Source: Listeria goaensis
GTDB lineage: Bacteria; Bacillota; Bacilli; Lactobacillales; Listeriaceae
NCBI RefSeq assembly: GCF_900186125.1
Contig: NZ_FYBQ01000002.1
Location: forward strand, 186,001 to 250,000
Reading direction: 5' to 3'
DNA length: 64,000 bases
Positions within the stretch are counted from its first letter, which is position 1; the number at the start of each line of letters is the position of its first letter. The notes under the pieces were generated by a model. It made no database searches. It saw only the letters and a list, made by a program, of their open reading frames with translations, and had not been told where the DNA came from. The position numbers were made by a program, and so were the translations under genes. Positions 1 through 8,282 of this stretch are shown here, one piece after another.

Positions 1-889
1 TGTTTATTGAGGTATTATTTTCAACTTTCCCTGTTGTGAAAGTTAATGTGCGGGTCGCCTCATCATAGCTTTCACCAGTTATGCTTGTGTCTGACGATGA
101 TAAGCTTCCTGGTGTATAGGTTAATTCTTCTGGGATTTTGACAGAAAATGTATTACTTGTAGCTGCCATTCCTCCAACATTCGTAGCCTTTATATTATAA
201 TTAACATCTTTATTAACTTTCGTACTTGCTTCTGAAAAAGCTCCTTCTACTTGAAGCACAGATTGCGTCGCAAACTGAACATTATCTAGTAAGTTTCCTA
301 TAGCTTTATTTCCTCCCGCTGAAGACACTGCTCGGAATTGAAAACGGGTTGTCGTTTGGCCTTCTGGAATTGTGTATGTGCCTTTGTGAAGTCCCCATTC
401 TGTATTTCCGTCTGTCATTTCCGCTTGCTGAGTCATAGTTCCTCCTGGTGCACCAAACTCTACGACTGCCGTATCATCACCCATTCGCCCTTTATGATAC
501 ACTTGCCAGTGCACTGTAACACCTGGTGTAGTGGGAATATCTTGATACAACGCACTAGCTTCATAGGCATTCAGCTCAGCCCACTGTGTGCCAGATTGTG
601 GTTTCGTATTATCAATATTTCGTTGTAATTCAATTTTCCCATCACTAGCAGTTGTTTGCCATCCAGGTACACTACTTTGATTATATAACTTATAACTTGC
701 TGTAAAATGAGGGTTCTCAAAATCGCCGTTTACCAATGAAATTACAGCAGGTGAAGCTTGAAGGTTTGTCGTAGGGAGATTCGAAACAGCCTTTACTCCA
801 GAACTGATAGGAATCATGATTAAATTAGTTAAAAATATCGTTGAAGAAACAGCTAACATACTTTTCTTTAATTTCTTTTTTTTCGTCAT
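1..889 (-). CDS. Surface adhesin, N-terminal part (gene runs off the left edge)
   Basis: Reading leftward from the ATG at 889 gives 296 open codons with no stop before the window edge. GGAGG lies 14 bases upstream. The protein begins with a lysine-rich MTKKKKLKK stretch and a hydrophobic segment, as in a signal peptide. A beta-rich domain follows (residues about 50-200, with NGDFENP, GWQTT and DNVQF), which resembles the carbohydrate-binding-like modules at the N-terminus of Gram-positive surface proteins. From about residue 200 a DUF11/Ig-like repeat starts (VNKDVNYNIKATNVGG, LTYTPGSLSSSD). Such proteins are normally wall-anchored by LPXTG, but that end is outside the window. Family assignment is inference from composition and domain style. 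Confidence 0.75.
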   Translation of the reverse strand, partial: MTKKKKLKKSMLAVSSTIFLTNLIMIPISSGVKAVSNLPTTNLQASPAVISLVNGDFENPHFTASYKLYNQSSVPGWQTTASDGKIELQRNIDNTKPQSGTQWAELNAYEASALYQDIPTTPGVTVHWQVYHKGRMGDDTAVVEFGAPGGTMTQQAEMTDGNTEWGLHKGTYTIPEGQTTTRFQFRAVSSAGGNKAIGNLLDNVQFATQSVLQVEGAFSEASTKVNKDVNYNIKATNVGGMAATSNTFSVKIPEELTYTPGSLSSSDTSITGESYDEATRTLTFTTGKVENNTSIN

Positions 890-1100
890 TAGATTTAATT
901 CCTCCATTCAAATACTATACGTTAATCATACAATCAACCACTGCTTTACCCGTGGGGAATTTATACAAATCACTTTTGATTTTTTGACGATTTTGTGACA
1001 AACAATCTAGAAAAGTATCAAAATGAGTGTATTTTTATCTTTTTTACGCAAATATAGTACTCATAGTTATCCCAATACTCGTAAATAGTTGCTTCTTCCC

Positions 1101-1126
1101 TATATAGTTAGTATACTAACTATATA
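1101..1126. promoter_or_regulatory. Perfect 26-bp palindrome, probable MarR operator
   Basis: Positions 1101-1126 form an uninterrupted palindrome with half-site TATATAGTTAGTA. It ends one base before the ribosome binding site of the MarR gene (AAGGAGGG, 1127-1134), so a bound dimer would block transcription or the start region. Adjacent placement to a MarR gene is the classic autoregulation layout. Confidence 0.7.
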
Positions 1127-1138
1127 AGGAGGGAGTTC

Positions 1139-1588
1139 ATGCATACACTTAATCATATCGGCTATCTACTTATGAAAACCGCTAAGGAATTGCGCTATGA
1201 TTTATCAAGTAGTTTAGAGAAATACGGCATTACAAGCGCGCAGTGGGCCGTACTAAAACAGCTTGAATGGGGTTCTGAAAATGAAAAATTACGCTTAAAA
1301 CAAACAAGTTCTTTCCTTGCTGACGAATTAGGTTTTGATAAACCAACAATGTCAGGTATTGTCTCAAGGCTTGAAAAAAATGGCTGGGTTACAAGGACGG
1401 AACATCCAATGGACAGACGCGCAACAATTCTAACGCTCACAAAAAAAGCACACAACAACCTCCCCTTTTTTGAAAAAAAGAGTGAAGAAGTGATGAAACA
1501 ATTTTTGCGTCCCTATTCGGAGGAAGAAAAATATGCGCTACTCCAATTGCTTGAAAAACAAATAAAACGAGGTGATCATGATGACTGA
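1139..1588 (+). CDS. MarR-family transcriptional regulator
   Basis: 149-residue winged-helix regulator. The recognition region reads SSFLADELGFDKPTMSGIVSRLEKNGWV (helix-turn-helix, about residues 58-86) and is followed by the typical wing DRRATILTLTKKA. Length and layout fit MarR repressors that sense small phenolic or electrophilic ligands. The gene is the first of a two-gene unit: its stop overlaps the start of the NAD(P)-binding protein downstream. A perfect palindrome at 1101-1126 sits directly in front of the ribosome binding site, so autoregulation is likely. The ligand cannot be read from the sequence. Confidence 0.85.
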   Translation: MHTLNHIGYLLMKTAKELRYDLSSSLEKYGITSAQWAVLKQLEWGSENEKLRLKQTSSFLADELGFDKPTMSGIVSRLEKNGWVTRTEHPMDRRATILTLTKKAHNNLPFFEKKSEEVMKQFLRPYSEEEKYALLQLLEKQIKRGDHDD

Positions 1589-2435
1589 AATATTAGTTAT
1601 TGGCGCAAGTGGGAATATTGGTGAAACGGTTGTTAGCACGTTAATGAAGGAAAATATTCACGTTCGCGCAGCTACCTCGAAAGAGAACAATTTGCCTGCA
1701 CCTACGGATCAAATTACGCACGTCCATTTCGATTTTCTGCGAACAGAAACGTATGAATTCGCTTTAGGAAAAGCGGAAAAAGTTTTTTTCATCAGGCCGC
1801 CACAGCTTGCTAAACCGAAGGAAGAAATTTTTCCTTTCCTATCTTTTTTAAAAGAAAAAAAGGTTTCACATGTTGTATTTGTCTCGTTACTCGGGGTTGA
1901 AAAAAATCCTGTCACGCCGCATCATAAAATCGAAAAAGAAATGGTGCGTTTAGAGCTACCGTATACGTTTTTGCGTCCAAGCTTCTTCATGCAAAACTTA
2001 AACACGACCCACCTAGAAGATATTCAAAAACGGGATGATTTGTTTATTCCGGCTGGAAAAGCGAAAACGAGCTTCATTGATACACGTGATATTGGGGAAG
2101 CGGCAGCCATCTGTCTCCTTGACACTGGCAAATATACGGGGAAAGCCTTTGACTTAACTGGCTCTAAAGCGCTAACTTATGAGGAGATAGCTCAAATTTT
2201 GACGAAGACGCTAGGCCGGGCTATCACTTATAGCAAACCGAGCTTATTAAAATTCCGTTCTACAATGATTAAACGCGGCGAACCGAAAGAATTTGTTAAT
2301 GTTATGGTGATGTTGTATTTTATTACGCAATTAGGGAACGCGAAAAAAGTGACGACAGATTTAGAACAATTACTTGGCAGAACACCCACTTCTTTCGAAC
2401 AGTATGCTTTAGATTATCAAGCGTACTTTCAATAA
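1581..2435 (+). CDS. NmrA/NAD(P)H-binding atypical SDR family protein
   Basis: The N-terminus carries the dinucleotide motif ILVIGASGNIGETVV (residues 1-17), and the chain length (284) fits NmrA-like atypical short-chain dehydrogenases and QorB-type quinone reductases. HVVFVSLLGVEKN and LRPSFFMQN match strand and loop regions of that family. I chose the ATG at 1581 because GAGGTG at 1569-1574 is spaced 6 bases from it; earlier in-frame starts at 1572 and 1578 are too close. The gene overlaps the end of the MarR gene, so the pair is co-transcribed and presumably co-regulated. A role in quinone or electrophile reduction is inference. Confidence 0.8.
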   Translation: MTEILVIGASGNIGETVVSTLMKENIHVRAATSKENNLPAPTDQITHVHFDFLRTETYEFALGKAEKVFFIRPPQLAKPKEEIFPFLSFLKEKKVSHVVFVSLLGVEKNPVTPHHKIEKEMVRLELPYTFLRPSFFMQNLNTTHLEDIQKRDDLFIPAGKAKTSFIDTRDIGEAAAICLLDTGKYTGKAFDLTGSKALTYEEIAQILTKTLGRAITYSKPSLLKFRSTMIKRGEPKEFVNVMVMLYFITQLGNAKKVTTDLEQLLGRTPTSFEQYALDYQAYFQ

Positions 2436-2443
2436 GCAAAATA

Positions 2444-2510
2444 AATAAGCATGAATCCCGTCATAATATCATCTTAAAAATGACTATTACTGGATTCATG
2501 CTTATTTTTT
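2444..2510 (+). terminator. Rho-independent terminator after the MarR/NmrA pair
   Basis: A 15-bp inverted repeat (AATAAGCATGAATCC at 2444-2458 and its complement at 2492-2506) with a long loop is followed by a run of T. Confidence 0.75.
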
Positions 2511-2601
2511 ATCCATTTTTCTTTTTAAAAATAGAGAGGCCTAACCAAATTAATAAAAATGGCGTTGCAATGAGAATAATGCTAAGTACAACTGAAAACA
2601 T
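2509..2601 (-). CDS. 30-residue single-span membrane peptide downstream of BrnQ
   Basis: A short frame starts at ATG 2601 and stops at 2509. It is preceded by an excellent ribosome binding site (AAGGAGATAAG) in the 12-base gap after the brnQ stop. The product, beginning MFSVVLSIILIA and ending KKKNG, is one hydrophobic helix (residues 2-25) with a lysine-rich cytoplasmic tail. Its placement immediately after a sodium-coupled amino-acid carrier resembles the tiny accessory subunits reported for some NSS-family transporters, but it shares no motif I can name with them. The strong ribosome binding site and tight coupling make it likely translated; the function is unknown. Confidence 0.6.
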   Translation of the reverse strand: MFSVVLSIILIATPFLLIWLGLSIFKKKNG

Positions 2602-2613
2602 TATCTTATCTCC

Positions 2614-3963
2614 TTACACGTTAATCTCGTTATGAACAGGCTCCACAGTTGGCTTTGTAACAAGCGCTAAAATGACTCCGACAACAAATCCAACTACCGC
2701 AAACGTTAACCAGCCCATCGAAATGTCATAAAACGGAATGAAACCTCTGAAAAACGCGTGAATGCCATCAATAGGAAGTTTTATCGCTTTTGCCCCTTCC
2801 AAAATCGAGATGACGGCCGTAAAACAAATCGTGGTCACATAAACCACTCGGCGCCCTTTAAACAAAGGATTAAGGAACGTGAGCAGAATGAGCACAATCG
2901 TTAGCGGATAAATCATCATAAGTACAGGTAACGAAAACTCAATCAAGTTCGCAAGCCCAACGTTTGCAACAAGGCAGGAAAACACTGAAAATACAATCAC
3001 GTATGTTTGATATTTAAGTTTCGGAAACAGCTTCTGGAAGTAACTCGAACAAGCTGTAATCAACCCAATACTCGTCGTCAAGCACGCAAGCGTAATAATA
3101 ATCGCTAGCAAAATCTTACCAAAATAACCAAAATAGAACGAAGCCGCTCCGGATAAAATAGGTCCTCCGTTATCGAAAAGTCCGAGGCGGTCCACACTCA
3201 TGGACCCGATATAAGCTACAAAAATATAAATGACGGCCAAAAAACCTACCGCGATAAGTCCGGTTTTTAAACAGGCTGCCGCAATCTCGCGTTTTGATTT
3301 TGCCCCGTACGATTTAATTGCATTGATAACAATAATCCCAAACACAAGTGAAGCGAGCGCATCCATCGTGTTATAGCCACTAACAAAACCAGTGGAAAAT
3401 GGTGAAGTCATATATTCACCTGTTGGTGCAGTTTGCTCTCCGAGTGGTTTCACGAGCGCCGCCACGATTAAAATGAAAATAAAAATGAGTAGTGCTGGTG
3501 TTAAGTACTTCCCAACACGATCAACAATTTTCGATGGCGAAAGTGATAGCCACAATGATATCCCAAAAAAGATGAGCGTAAAAATGAAAAGCGCAAACGT
3601 ATGACTTCCTTCATTTAAAAATGGTGCCACTCCAATTTCAAAAGAAACTGTCCCCGTACGAGGTAAAGCAAAAAATGGCCCAATTGTTAAATAGAGAACG
3701 ACTGTAAATAGAATGCCATAAATAGGGTGCACACGACTTGCTAAGCTTTGCAAATCATTGCTTCCCGAAATGCCAATTGCTAGCACACCAAGAAGAGGTA
3801 AGCCAGCCCCAGTAAGTAAAAATCCTGTTATCGCCACCCACACGTTAGTTCCCGCTAACTGTCCTAAATGAGCTGGAAAAATCAGGTTACCTGCTCCAAA
3901 AAATAATGCGAAAAGCATGAGGCCAATAAAGAAATAGGCCGAAAATGATAGCTGTTTATTCAA
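2614..3963 (-). CDS. brnQ: BrnQ-type branched-chain amino acid:cation symporter
   Basis: About 449 residues with roughly 12 hydrophobic segments. The N-terminal signature GLMLFALFFGAGNLIFPAHLG is diagnostic of the LIVCS/BrnQ family, which imports leucine, isoleucine and valine with sodium or protons across the cytoplasmic membrane. I choose the TTG at 3963 because GGGAG at 3971-3975 lies 7 bases upstream of it; the longer frame from 3981 would place this ribosome binding site inside the gene. A 30-residue membrane peptide follows with only 12 bases between. No attenuator or T-box was seen in the 150 bases upstream, though a CodY site cannot be excluded by eye. Confidence 0.9.
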   Translation of the reverse strand: MNKQLSFSAYFFIGLMLFALFFGAGNLIFPAHLGQLAGTNVWVAITGFLLTGAGLPLLGVLAIGISGSNDLQSLASRVHPIYGILFTVVLYLTIGPFFALPRTGTVSFEIGVAPFLNEGSHTFALFIFTLIFFGISLWLSLSPSKIVDRVGKYLTPALLIFIFILIVAALVKPLGEQTAPTGEYMTSPFSTGFVSGYNTMDALASLVFGIIVINAIKSYGAKSKREIAAACLKTGLIAVGFLAVIYIFVAYIGSMSVDRLGLFDNGGPILSGAASFYFGYFGKILLAIIITLACLTTSIGLITACSSYFQKLFPKLKYQTYVIVFSVFSCLVANVGLANLIEFSLPVLMMIYPLTIVLILLTFLNPLFKGRRVVYVTTICFTAVISILEGAKAIKLPIDGIHAFFRGFIPFYDISMGWLTFAVVGFVVGVILALVTKPTVEPVHNEINV

Positions 3964-4135
3964 ATGATATCTCCCTTTCAAAATCTGTCTTGTTCCTCTA
4001 CCATACAGATTATCTGGGTCAAAAGCAATAGCAAACAGTCATTTTAGCCTATTTGTAATGCTTGGAACAGCTTTATTTTCGAACAAATCGGGACAATTTC
4101 ATTTATTTTCTTCAAAAAGCAGATTTGTCAGAAAA

Positions 4136-4564
4136 TTAGCGATTTAATAAATCCACAACTTTTTGATTATAGCGCCACATATTTTCTAGCTCCTCTTCTT
4201 TAAGTTCTGTACAAATTTTCATAAAAGCTTTGTAAATGTAAGTATTCATTTCATCTTCACGTAAAATCATCTTTCCTTTTTCCGTTAAAGTTAATTGAAA
4301 ATCTCTTACTTGAAGTAAGCCTCTTTCAGTTAGCCCACGTATGTTAGCCGCGATAATCTGATGTTTGCCTTTTACTTCATACAAAATCTCGCGCAAAAGG
4401 ACCTTTTCATGTTCTGCACAAATTTTTAAAATTCGGAGTTGTTCATATGACATGCCCATGCTGTTTTGATGTTCTCTCGTTAATGCTTTCATTGCTTTTT
4501 GTACGCGCATATAACTAGAAACAAGTTCTTTCATTTGCTCAACCTTACTTTCTTTTATTTGCAT
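4136..4564 (-). CDS. Winged-helix (MarR-like) regulator divergent from yceI
   Basis: 142 residues, largely helical, with a MarR-like layout: YEQLRILKICAEHEKVLLREILYEVKGKHQIIAANIRGLTERGLLQV forms the helix-turn-helix (about residues 39-85), followed by a wing (FQLTLTEKGKMIL). The ATG at 4564 has GGAGGTG seven bases upstream. It faces yceI across about 210 bases that contain an inverted repeat and a repeated 11-mer, suggesting it controls itself and yceI. Closest subfamily is uncertain; the helix spacing is less typical than in the MarR protein at 1139. Confidence 0.65.
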   Translation of the reverse strand: MQIKESKVEQMKELVSSYMRVQKAMKALTREHQNSMGMSYEQLRILKICAEHEKVLLREILYEVKGKHQIIAANIRGLTERGLLQVRDFQLTLTEKGKMILREDEMNTYIYKAFMKICTELKEEELENMWRYNQKVVDLLNR

Positions 4565-4640
4565 AGTAGCACCTCCACCTTTATTTTAAAGGAAAAATAA
4601 GCATTTAAGTGGAAATTTACAAAATCCTAACTAAAAAACA

Positions 4641-4716
4641 ATTTTACGTTTTATTAGTTGCTTATATTTTGTAAGTGTGATATAGTTTATTTATAAACAA
4701 TAACATTTTACGTTTA
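4641..4716. promoter_or_regulatory. yceI promoter with inverted repeat and repeated 11-mer
   Basis: TTGCTT (4658-4663), a 17-base spacer and TATAGT (4681-4686) form a sigma-A promoter toward yceI. The inverted repeat GTTTAT-TT-ATAAAC (4685-4698) overlaps the -10 box and start point. The 11-mer ATTTTACGTTT occurs twice, at 4641-4651 and 4705-4715, flanking the promoter. This arrangement suits a dimeric regulator; the divergent wHTH gene is the obvious candidate. Confidence 0.55.
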
Positions 4717-4777
4717 AACTCACTTTTTTAAGTGAATACAAAGAATGTAAATAGAAAAAAATGGAGGAATGACAAAC

Positions 4778-5308
4778 ATGACAGTAGAAAAATGGAATAT
4801 TGACCCTGCACACACTTCAATTGAGTTTCAAGTGAAACACATGATGGTATCAAAAGTGAAAGGCGTGTTTAAAAAATTTGAAGCAGACGTTCAAATGAAT
4901 CCTGAAGACTTAACTGATGCCAAAATCAAATTTACTGTTGACGCAGAAAGTGTAGATACTCGTCAAGCACAGCGTGACGGACATCTAAAAAGTGATGACT
5001 TCTTTAATGTAGAAAAATACCCACACATCACTTTTGTTTCAACTGAAATCACGCCAGATGGTGACAATGAATATGAAGTAACAGGTGATTTAACTATTCG
5101 CGATGTTACAAAACCGTTGCAACTACACGTTACATTTGAAGGTTCTGGAAAAGATCCAAATACTGGAAATATCGTAGCCGGTTTTGAAGGACGAGGCAAA
5201 TTCAACCGTAAAGACTTTGGTCTAAACTATAATGCAGCGCTTGAAACTGGCGGCGTTCTAATCGGCGATGAAGTCAAATTAAATATTCAAATTGAAGCTT
5301 CTAAATAA
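4778..5308 (+). CDS. yceI: YceI-family lipocalin-like protein
   Basis: 176 residues. The opening KWNIDPAHTSIEFQVKHM and the later GDLTIRDVTKPL and FNRKDFGLNYN are signature stretches of the YceI family, an antiparallel barrel that binds polyisoprenoids or similar amphiphiles. No signal peptide is present, so this copy is cytoplasmic, as in Bacillus. I start at ATG 4778, 10 bases after GGAGG (4763-4767), because the in-frame ATG at 4769 nearly touches the ribosome binding site. It is a single-gene unit with its own promoter and a terminator at 5313. Physiological role is unproven; a stress role is often suggested. Confidence 0.88.
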   Translation: MTVEKWNIDPAHTSIEFQVKHMMVSKVKGVFKKFEADVQMNPEDLTDAKIKFTVDAESVDTRQAQRDGHLKSDDFFNVEKYPHITFVSTEITPDGDNEYEVTGDLTIRDVTKPLQLHVTFEGSGKDPNTGNIVAGFEGRGKFNRKDFGLNYNAALETGGVLIGDEVKLNIQIEASK

Positions 5309-5312
5309 GCAC

Positions 5313-5350
5313 AAATCCTCCCTGAAAGAAAATTCTTTCAGGGGGGATTT
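5313..5350 (+). terminator. Terminator after yceI
   Basis: AAATCCTCCCTGAAAGAA pairs with TTCTTTCAGGGGGGATTT around a short AATT-type loop; the T-run behind it is short. Confidence 0.7.
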
Positions 5351-5485
5351 CATTTATTAACTAAAAAGTTCTTTAAATTGTCAAAAAGAACGCTTCATAA
5401 TCACCAATTTGCAATTTAGCACGCTCCTCTTTATGCTATACTTAAAAACTAATAATTAGAAAGAAAAAGGAGCTGTACCCCATCA

Positions 5486-6067
5486 ATGAATTACGTTTTT
5501 CAAGTTCAACTGAGTCAATCAAAAAGCTTTCAAACTTGCCGTGTAAATTTCCCAACATTTTGCCCGTCATGTCATTCAAGTAAACATTTAACCGTGCTTT
5601 CTTCTACATTAAATTCCAAAGATGAAGTGCTAGGCTTGCTCATAGAATGCTTATCCTGTCACGATGTATTTTTAGAAAAATTCCAAATTGAAAAAGTAGA
5701 TAATGAATTAAAAACCACTTATTTAACCGTGCATGACTCCCAAAATCAGCCTTTCATCAATGATTTACATGAACAAAATCCGGAATTTGCTTCTTTTTAT
5801 CAAGAAGCGCTTAATTTGGAAGCTTCTCACCGCTTAGAATCGGCCTACTTACTCTATATTAAATCGGCTGATATTTTAGCAAAACACTCGCTTGCAGATT
5901 TGAAAAATATCCTACCTAAAGGGTCCTTTGAATCGGACTGGCAAAACATCCCTGCTTCTACAGACCTTTTGCTTAAAAATATCGACCAAATCAAGTCTTA
6001 CATCGAAGGCGTTGCTTTACTAATTGCTGGCTTAGATTCGCTTGTTTTGGCTGAGGCTGAAGCATAG
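5486..6067 (+). CDS. Zinc-ribbon protein with a DUF4145-like helical domain, function unknown
   Basis: 193 residues. CPSC (about residue 28) and CLSC (about residue 57) form a four-cysteine zinc ribbon. After it, FYQEALNLEASHRLESAYLLYIKSADILAKH resembles the helical DUF4145 core, a domain found in many proteins of unknown role. AAGGAG lies about 13 bases before the ATG, longer than usual, and no better in-frame start is visible. The gene stands alone between yceI and rarD. I do not recognise it beyond these features. Confidence 0.55.
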   Translation: MNYVFQVQLSQSKSFQTCRVNFPTFCPSCHSSKHLTVLSSTLNSKDEVLGLLIECLSCHDVFLEKFQIEKVDNELKTTYLTVHDSQNQPFINDLHEQNPEFASFYQEALNLEASHRLESAYLLYIKSADILAKHSLADLKNILPKGSFESDWQNIPASTDLLLKNIDQIKSYIEGVALLIAGLDSLVLAEAEA

Positions 6068-6157
6068 GAAATCCAATTTTATGAGCAGGTCCCTAGTTTT
6101 CTTCCCAAAAATGCGTTAAAATGGTGTATTGCTATTTTTTAGAGAAAGAGGGACATT

Positions 6158-7072
6158 ATGAATAAAAACGAAAAATTAATCGGCGTTATTGCGGGGGCGC
6201 TCGCCTATGTTTTATGGGGCATTTTGCCGATGTATTGGAAACTCGCAACGGAAGTTCCGGCAATGGAGATTTTAGCTTATCGCATTGTTTGGTCCTTTGT
6301 TTTCATGGTGTTTTTAATTGCGATTTTGCGCAAATCAAACGAGGTTTACCTTGAAATCAAAGCTGTTTTTAAAAGACCAAAAACAGCTACACTCATTACG
6401 CTCGCGGCTGTTTTAATTACAGTCAACTGGTTCATTTTTATTTTCACAGTCAATAGTGGTCACGTGACAGAAGCGAGTCTCGGCTATTATATTAATCCGC
6501 TCGTCAATGTGCTCATTGCGACTATTTTTTTGAAAGAACGTTTAAGTCGCGGGGAAGTCATTGCGGTTTCGCTCGCTTTTATTGGTGTTGCCATTTTGAC
6601 GTACCATCAGGGCACGGTGCCTTATGCGGCTCTAGGCATGGCGATTTCCTTTAGTCTGTATGGTTTAATTAAAAAATTTATTTCGGTTTCAGTATGGACG
6701 GGATTAACTCTTGAAACAGTAATTATAACGCCGTTTGCACTTATTTATTTACTATTTTTCTCCAAAAATTTCTTTATGAGTTATTCTGTAAGCATCGATT
6801 TCATTATGGTTGGCGCTGGGATTGTAACAGCGATTCCACTCCTACTTTTCGCGACGGCAGCGAAGAAAATCAGCTATACGATGGTTGGCTTCCTGCAATA
6901 CATCGGGCCAACATTGATGCTGATTTTAGGCGTTCTTCTGTATAAAGAAAGTTTTGACAAGGTACAACTTATGGCCTTTATTTGTATTTGGGCGGCAATT
7001 TTAGTCTTTACGATTTCTCATATTTATTTAAACGCTAAAACGAAGCAACTAAAATCGGCGGCTTCAAAATAA
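6158..7072 (+). CDS. rarD: RarD/EamA-family permease
   Basis: 304 residues with ten predicted membrane helices in two EamA halves. The opening GVIAGALAYVLWGILPMYWK and the internal NWFIFIFTVNSGHVTEASLGYYINPL are characteristic of RarD proteins (first named for chloramphenicol sensitivity in Pseudomonas). These belong to the drug/metabolite transporter superfamily; the substrate is not known. AGAGGG precedes the ATG. The YbaK gene follows after 17 bases, so the two are probably co-transcribed up to the strong terminator at 7562. Confidence 0.9.
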   Translation: MNKNEKLIGVIAGALAYVLWGILPMYWKLATEVPAMEILAYRIVWSFVFMVFLIAILRKSNEVYLEIKAVFKRPKTATLITLAAVLITVNWFIFIFTVNSGHVTEASLGYYINPLVNVLIATIFLKERLSRGEVIAVSLAFIGVAILTYHQGTVPYAALGMAISFSLYGLIKKFISVSVWTGLTLETVIITPFALIYLLFFSKNFFMSYSVSIDFIMVGAGIVTAIPLLLFATAAKKISYTMVGFLQYIGPTLMLILGVLLYKESFDKVQLMAFICIWAAILVFTISHIYLNAKTKQLKSAASK

Positions 7073-7089
7073 GTTTTGAGGTGAGAATT

Positions 7090-7563
7090 TTGGTACACAA
7101 AACAAACGCGTGTCGAATGCTTGATCAAAAGAAAATTCCCTATTCGCTCCATGAATACGTGGTCGATGAAACCCACTTAGATGCGGTTCATGTTGCGACG
7201 GAAACGGGTCGGAATCCCGCACAAATTTATAAAACGCTCGTGACGGTTGGCGATAAAACGGGGTACAACGTGGCGTGCATTCCAGCGAATCAAACACTCC
7301 AATTAAAAGCCTTTGCGAAAATCAGCGGCAATAAAAAAGTGGAGATGATTCATGTGAATGATTTAGAAAAAGTGACTGGCTACATTCGTGGTGGCTGTTC
7401 CCCCGTTGGCATGAAAAAAGCCTTCCCAACATTCATTGATGAAGCGGCACAAAAGCTCGATACGATTTTCATTTCCGCAGGCAAACGCGGCTTGCAAATC
7501 GAACTAGCTGCGAATGATTTGCTCTTGGTTTGTCGGGGGAAATTTGCGGATATTTCAATGTAA
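7090..7563 (+). CDS. ybaK: YbaK/EbsC-type Cys-tRNA(Pro) deacylase
   Basis: About 157 residues of the YbaK fold. The substrate pocket motif GRNPAQIYKTLV, the KAFAKISGNKKVEMI helix and GYIRGGCSPVGMKK are typical. YbaK proteins hydrolyse cysteine wrongly attached to tRNA-Pro, acting in trans with prolyl-tRNA synthetase in the cytosol. I prefer the TTG at 7090: GAGGTGAG (7078-7085) precedes it, whereas the GTG at 7081 is itself part of that ribosome binding site. It is the second gene of a unit with rarD. Confidence 0.88.
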   Translation: MVHKTNACRMLDQKKIPYSLHEYVVDETHLDAVHVATETGRNPAQIYKTLVTVGDKTGYNVACIPANQTLQLKAFAKISGNKKVEMIHVNDLEKVTGYIRGGCSPVGMKKAFPTFIDEAAQKLDTIFISAGKRGLQIELAANDLLLVCRGKFADISM

Positions 7564-7611
7564 AAAAAGCAGTGTCCTGTTTGATTTTTCAAACAGGACA
7601 CTGCTTTTTTT
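7562..7611. terminator. Strong bidirectional terminator
   Basis: A near-perfect 20-bp stem (AGCAGTGTCCTGTTTGA and its complement) with a TTTT loop has an A-run before and a T-run after it. It serves ybaK on the plus strand and the secreted-protein gene on the minus strand. Confidence 0.9.
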
Positions 7612-7616
7612 AATTT

Positions 7617-8093
7617 TCACCATACATTTATCCATGTTTCATTGTAATATCTATCTGCCCACAATACGCCTCTATTACCGTTAGGATCAGATGTATATCT
7701 GGACATAATGTAAATTCGTTTTCCGCGGAACTTACTTTTACCAACTTCTAATCCAAATCCACCCCAGCCTATTACTGAATTCCCATACGCAGTTGTTACA
7801 TCTGGTCTGTAAGATCTAGCAATTTTATACCTTCCTAGCTCCAAACCTGTATCCCGATTCATAATAAAGATATAAGCGTAGCTAGGATATCCACTTCTGT
7901 TACCATGCCATCCAGATGTTTTAATTGACCAATTTGTTTGCCTTAATTCATCAACAAAACCATATTGCCCTGATGAAGAATTCGTTTGGTTAAACGCGGC
8001 TTCAGCTTTATCTCCCGTCGAAAAGCCAAATGTTCCAATAATCCCAACCGTAAGCATACTAGCAATAAAAACTTTTAAAACCAATTTTTTCAT
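7617..8093 (-). CDS. Small secreted protein with an RPDV-type beta domain
   Basis: 158 residues. MKKLVLKVFIASMLTVGIIGTFGF and the AEA site near residue 33 make a clear Sec signal peptide, so the mature part (about 125 residues) is exported. The mature region contains YIFIMNRDTGLELGRY, RPDVTTAYGN and GKRIYIMSRYTSDPNG. This order (hydrophobic strand, RPDV, GN, G-rich strand, sRYt) resembles carbohydrate- or wall-associated beta-sandwich repeats that occur in other Firmicute secreted proteins, but I cannot name the family. It is monocistronic, with GGAGG before the ATG and a terminator behind it. No anchor motif is present, so release to the medium is likely. Confidence 0.7.
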   Translation of the reverse strand: MKKLVLKVFIASMLTVGIIGTFGFSTGDKAEAAFNQTNSSSGQYGFVDELRQTNWSIKTSGWHGNRSGYPSYAYIFIMNRDTGLELGRYKIARSYRPDVTTAYGNSVIGWGGFGLEVGKSKFRGKRIYIMSRYTSDPNGNRGVLWADRYYNETWINVW

Positions 8094-8249
8094 CTCATTT
8101 CCTCCATTCTTTTTTGTTTAGTCTTACACTCTTATCATATCACGATAGCAAACTCACAAATATGTAAATTTTGTGTATTTTCAATTAAAAAGACTTTAAA
8201 AAAGTCATATTTTTGTTTTTACCAATCACATGCATACTTCTCCGTAAAG

Positions 8250-8282
8250 AAAAGCGGCATGAATTTTCATGCCGCTTTTTTT
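8250..8282 (-). terminator. Terminator after the frataxin-like gene
   Basis: AAAAGCGGCATGAA and TTCATGCCGCTTTTTT pair around a short loop next to the stop codon at 8281; T-rich on both sides. Confidence 0.8.

Noticed and set aside
338-628. 96-codon plus-strand frame opposite the left adhesin
   Set aside because: Antisense shadow of the adhesin coding frame, cysteine-rich and without a start signal.
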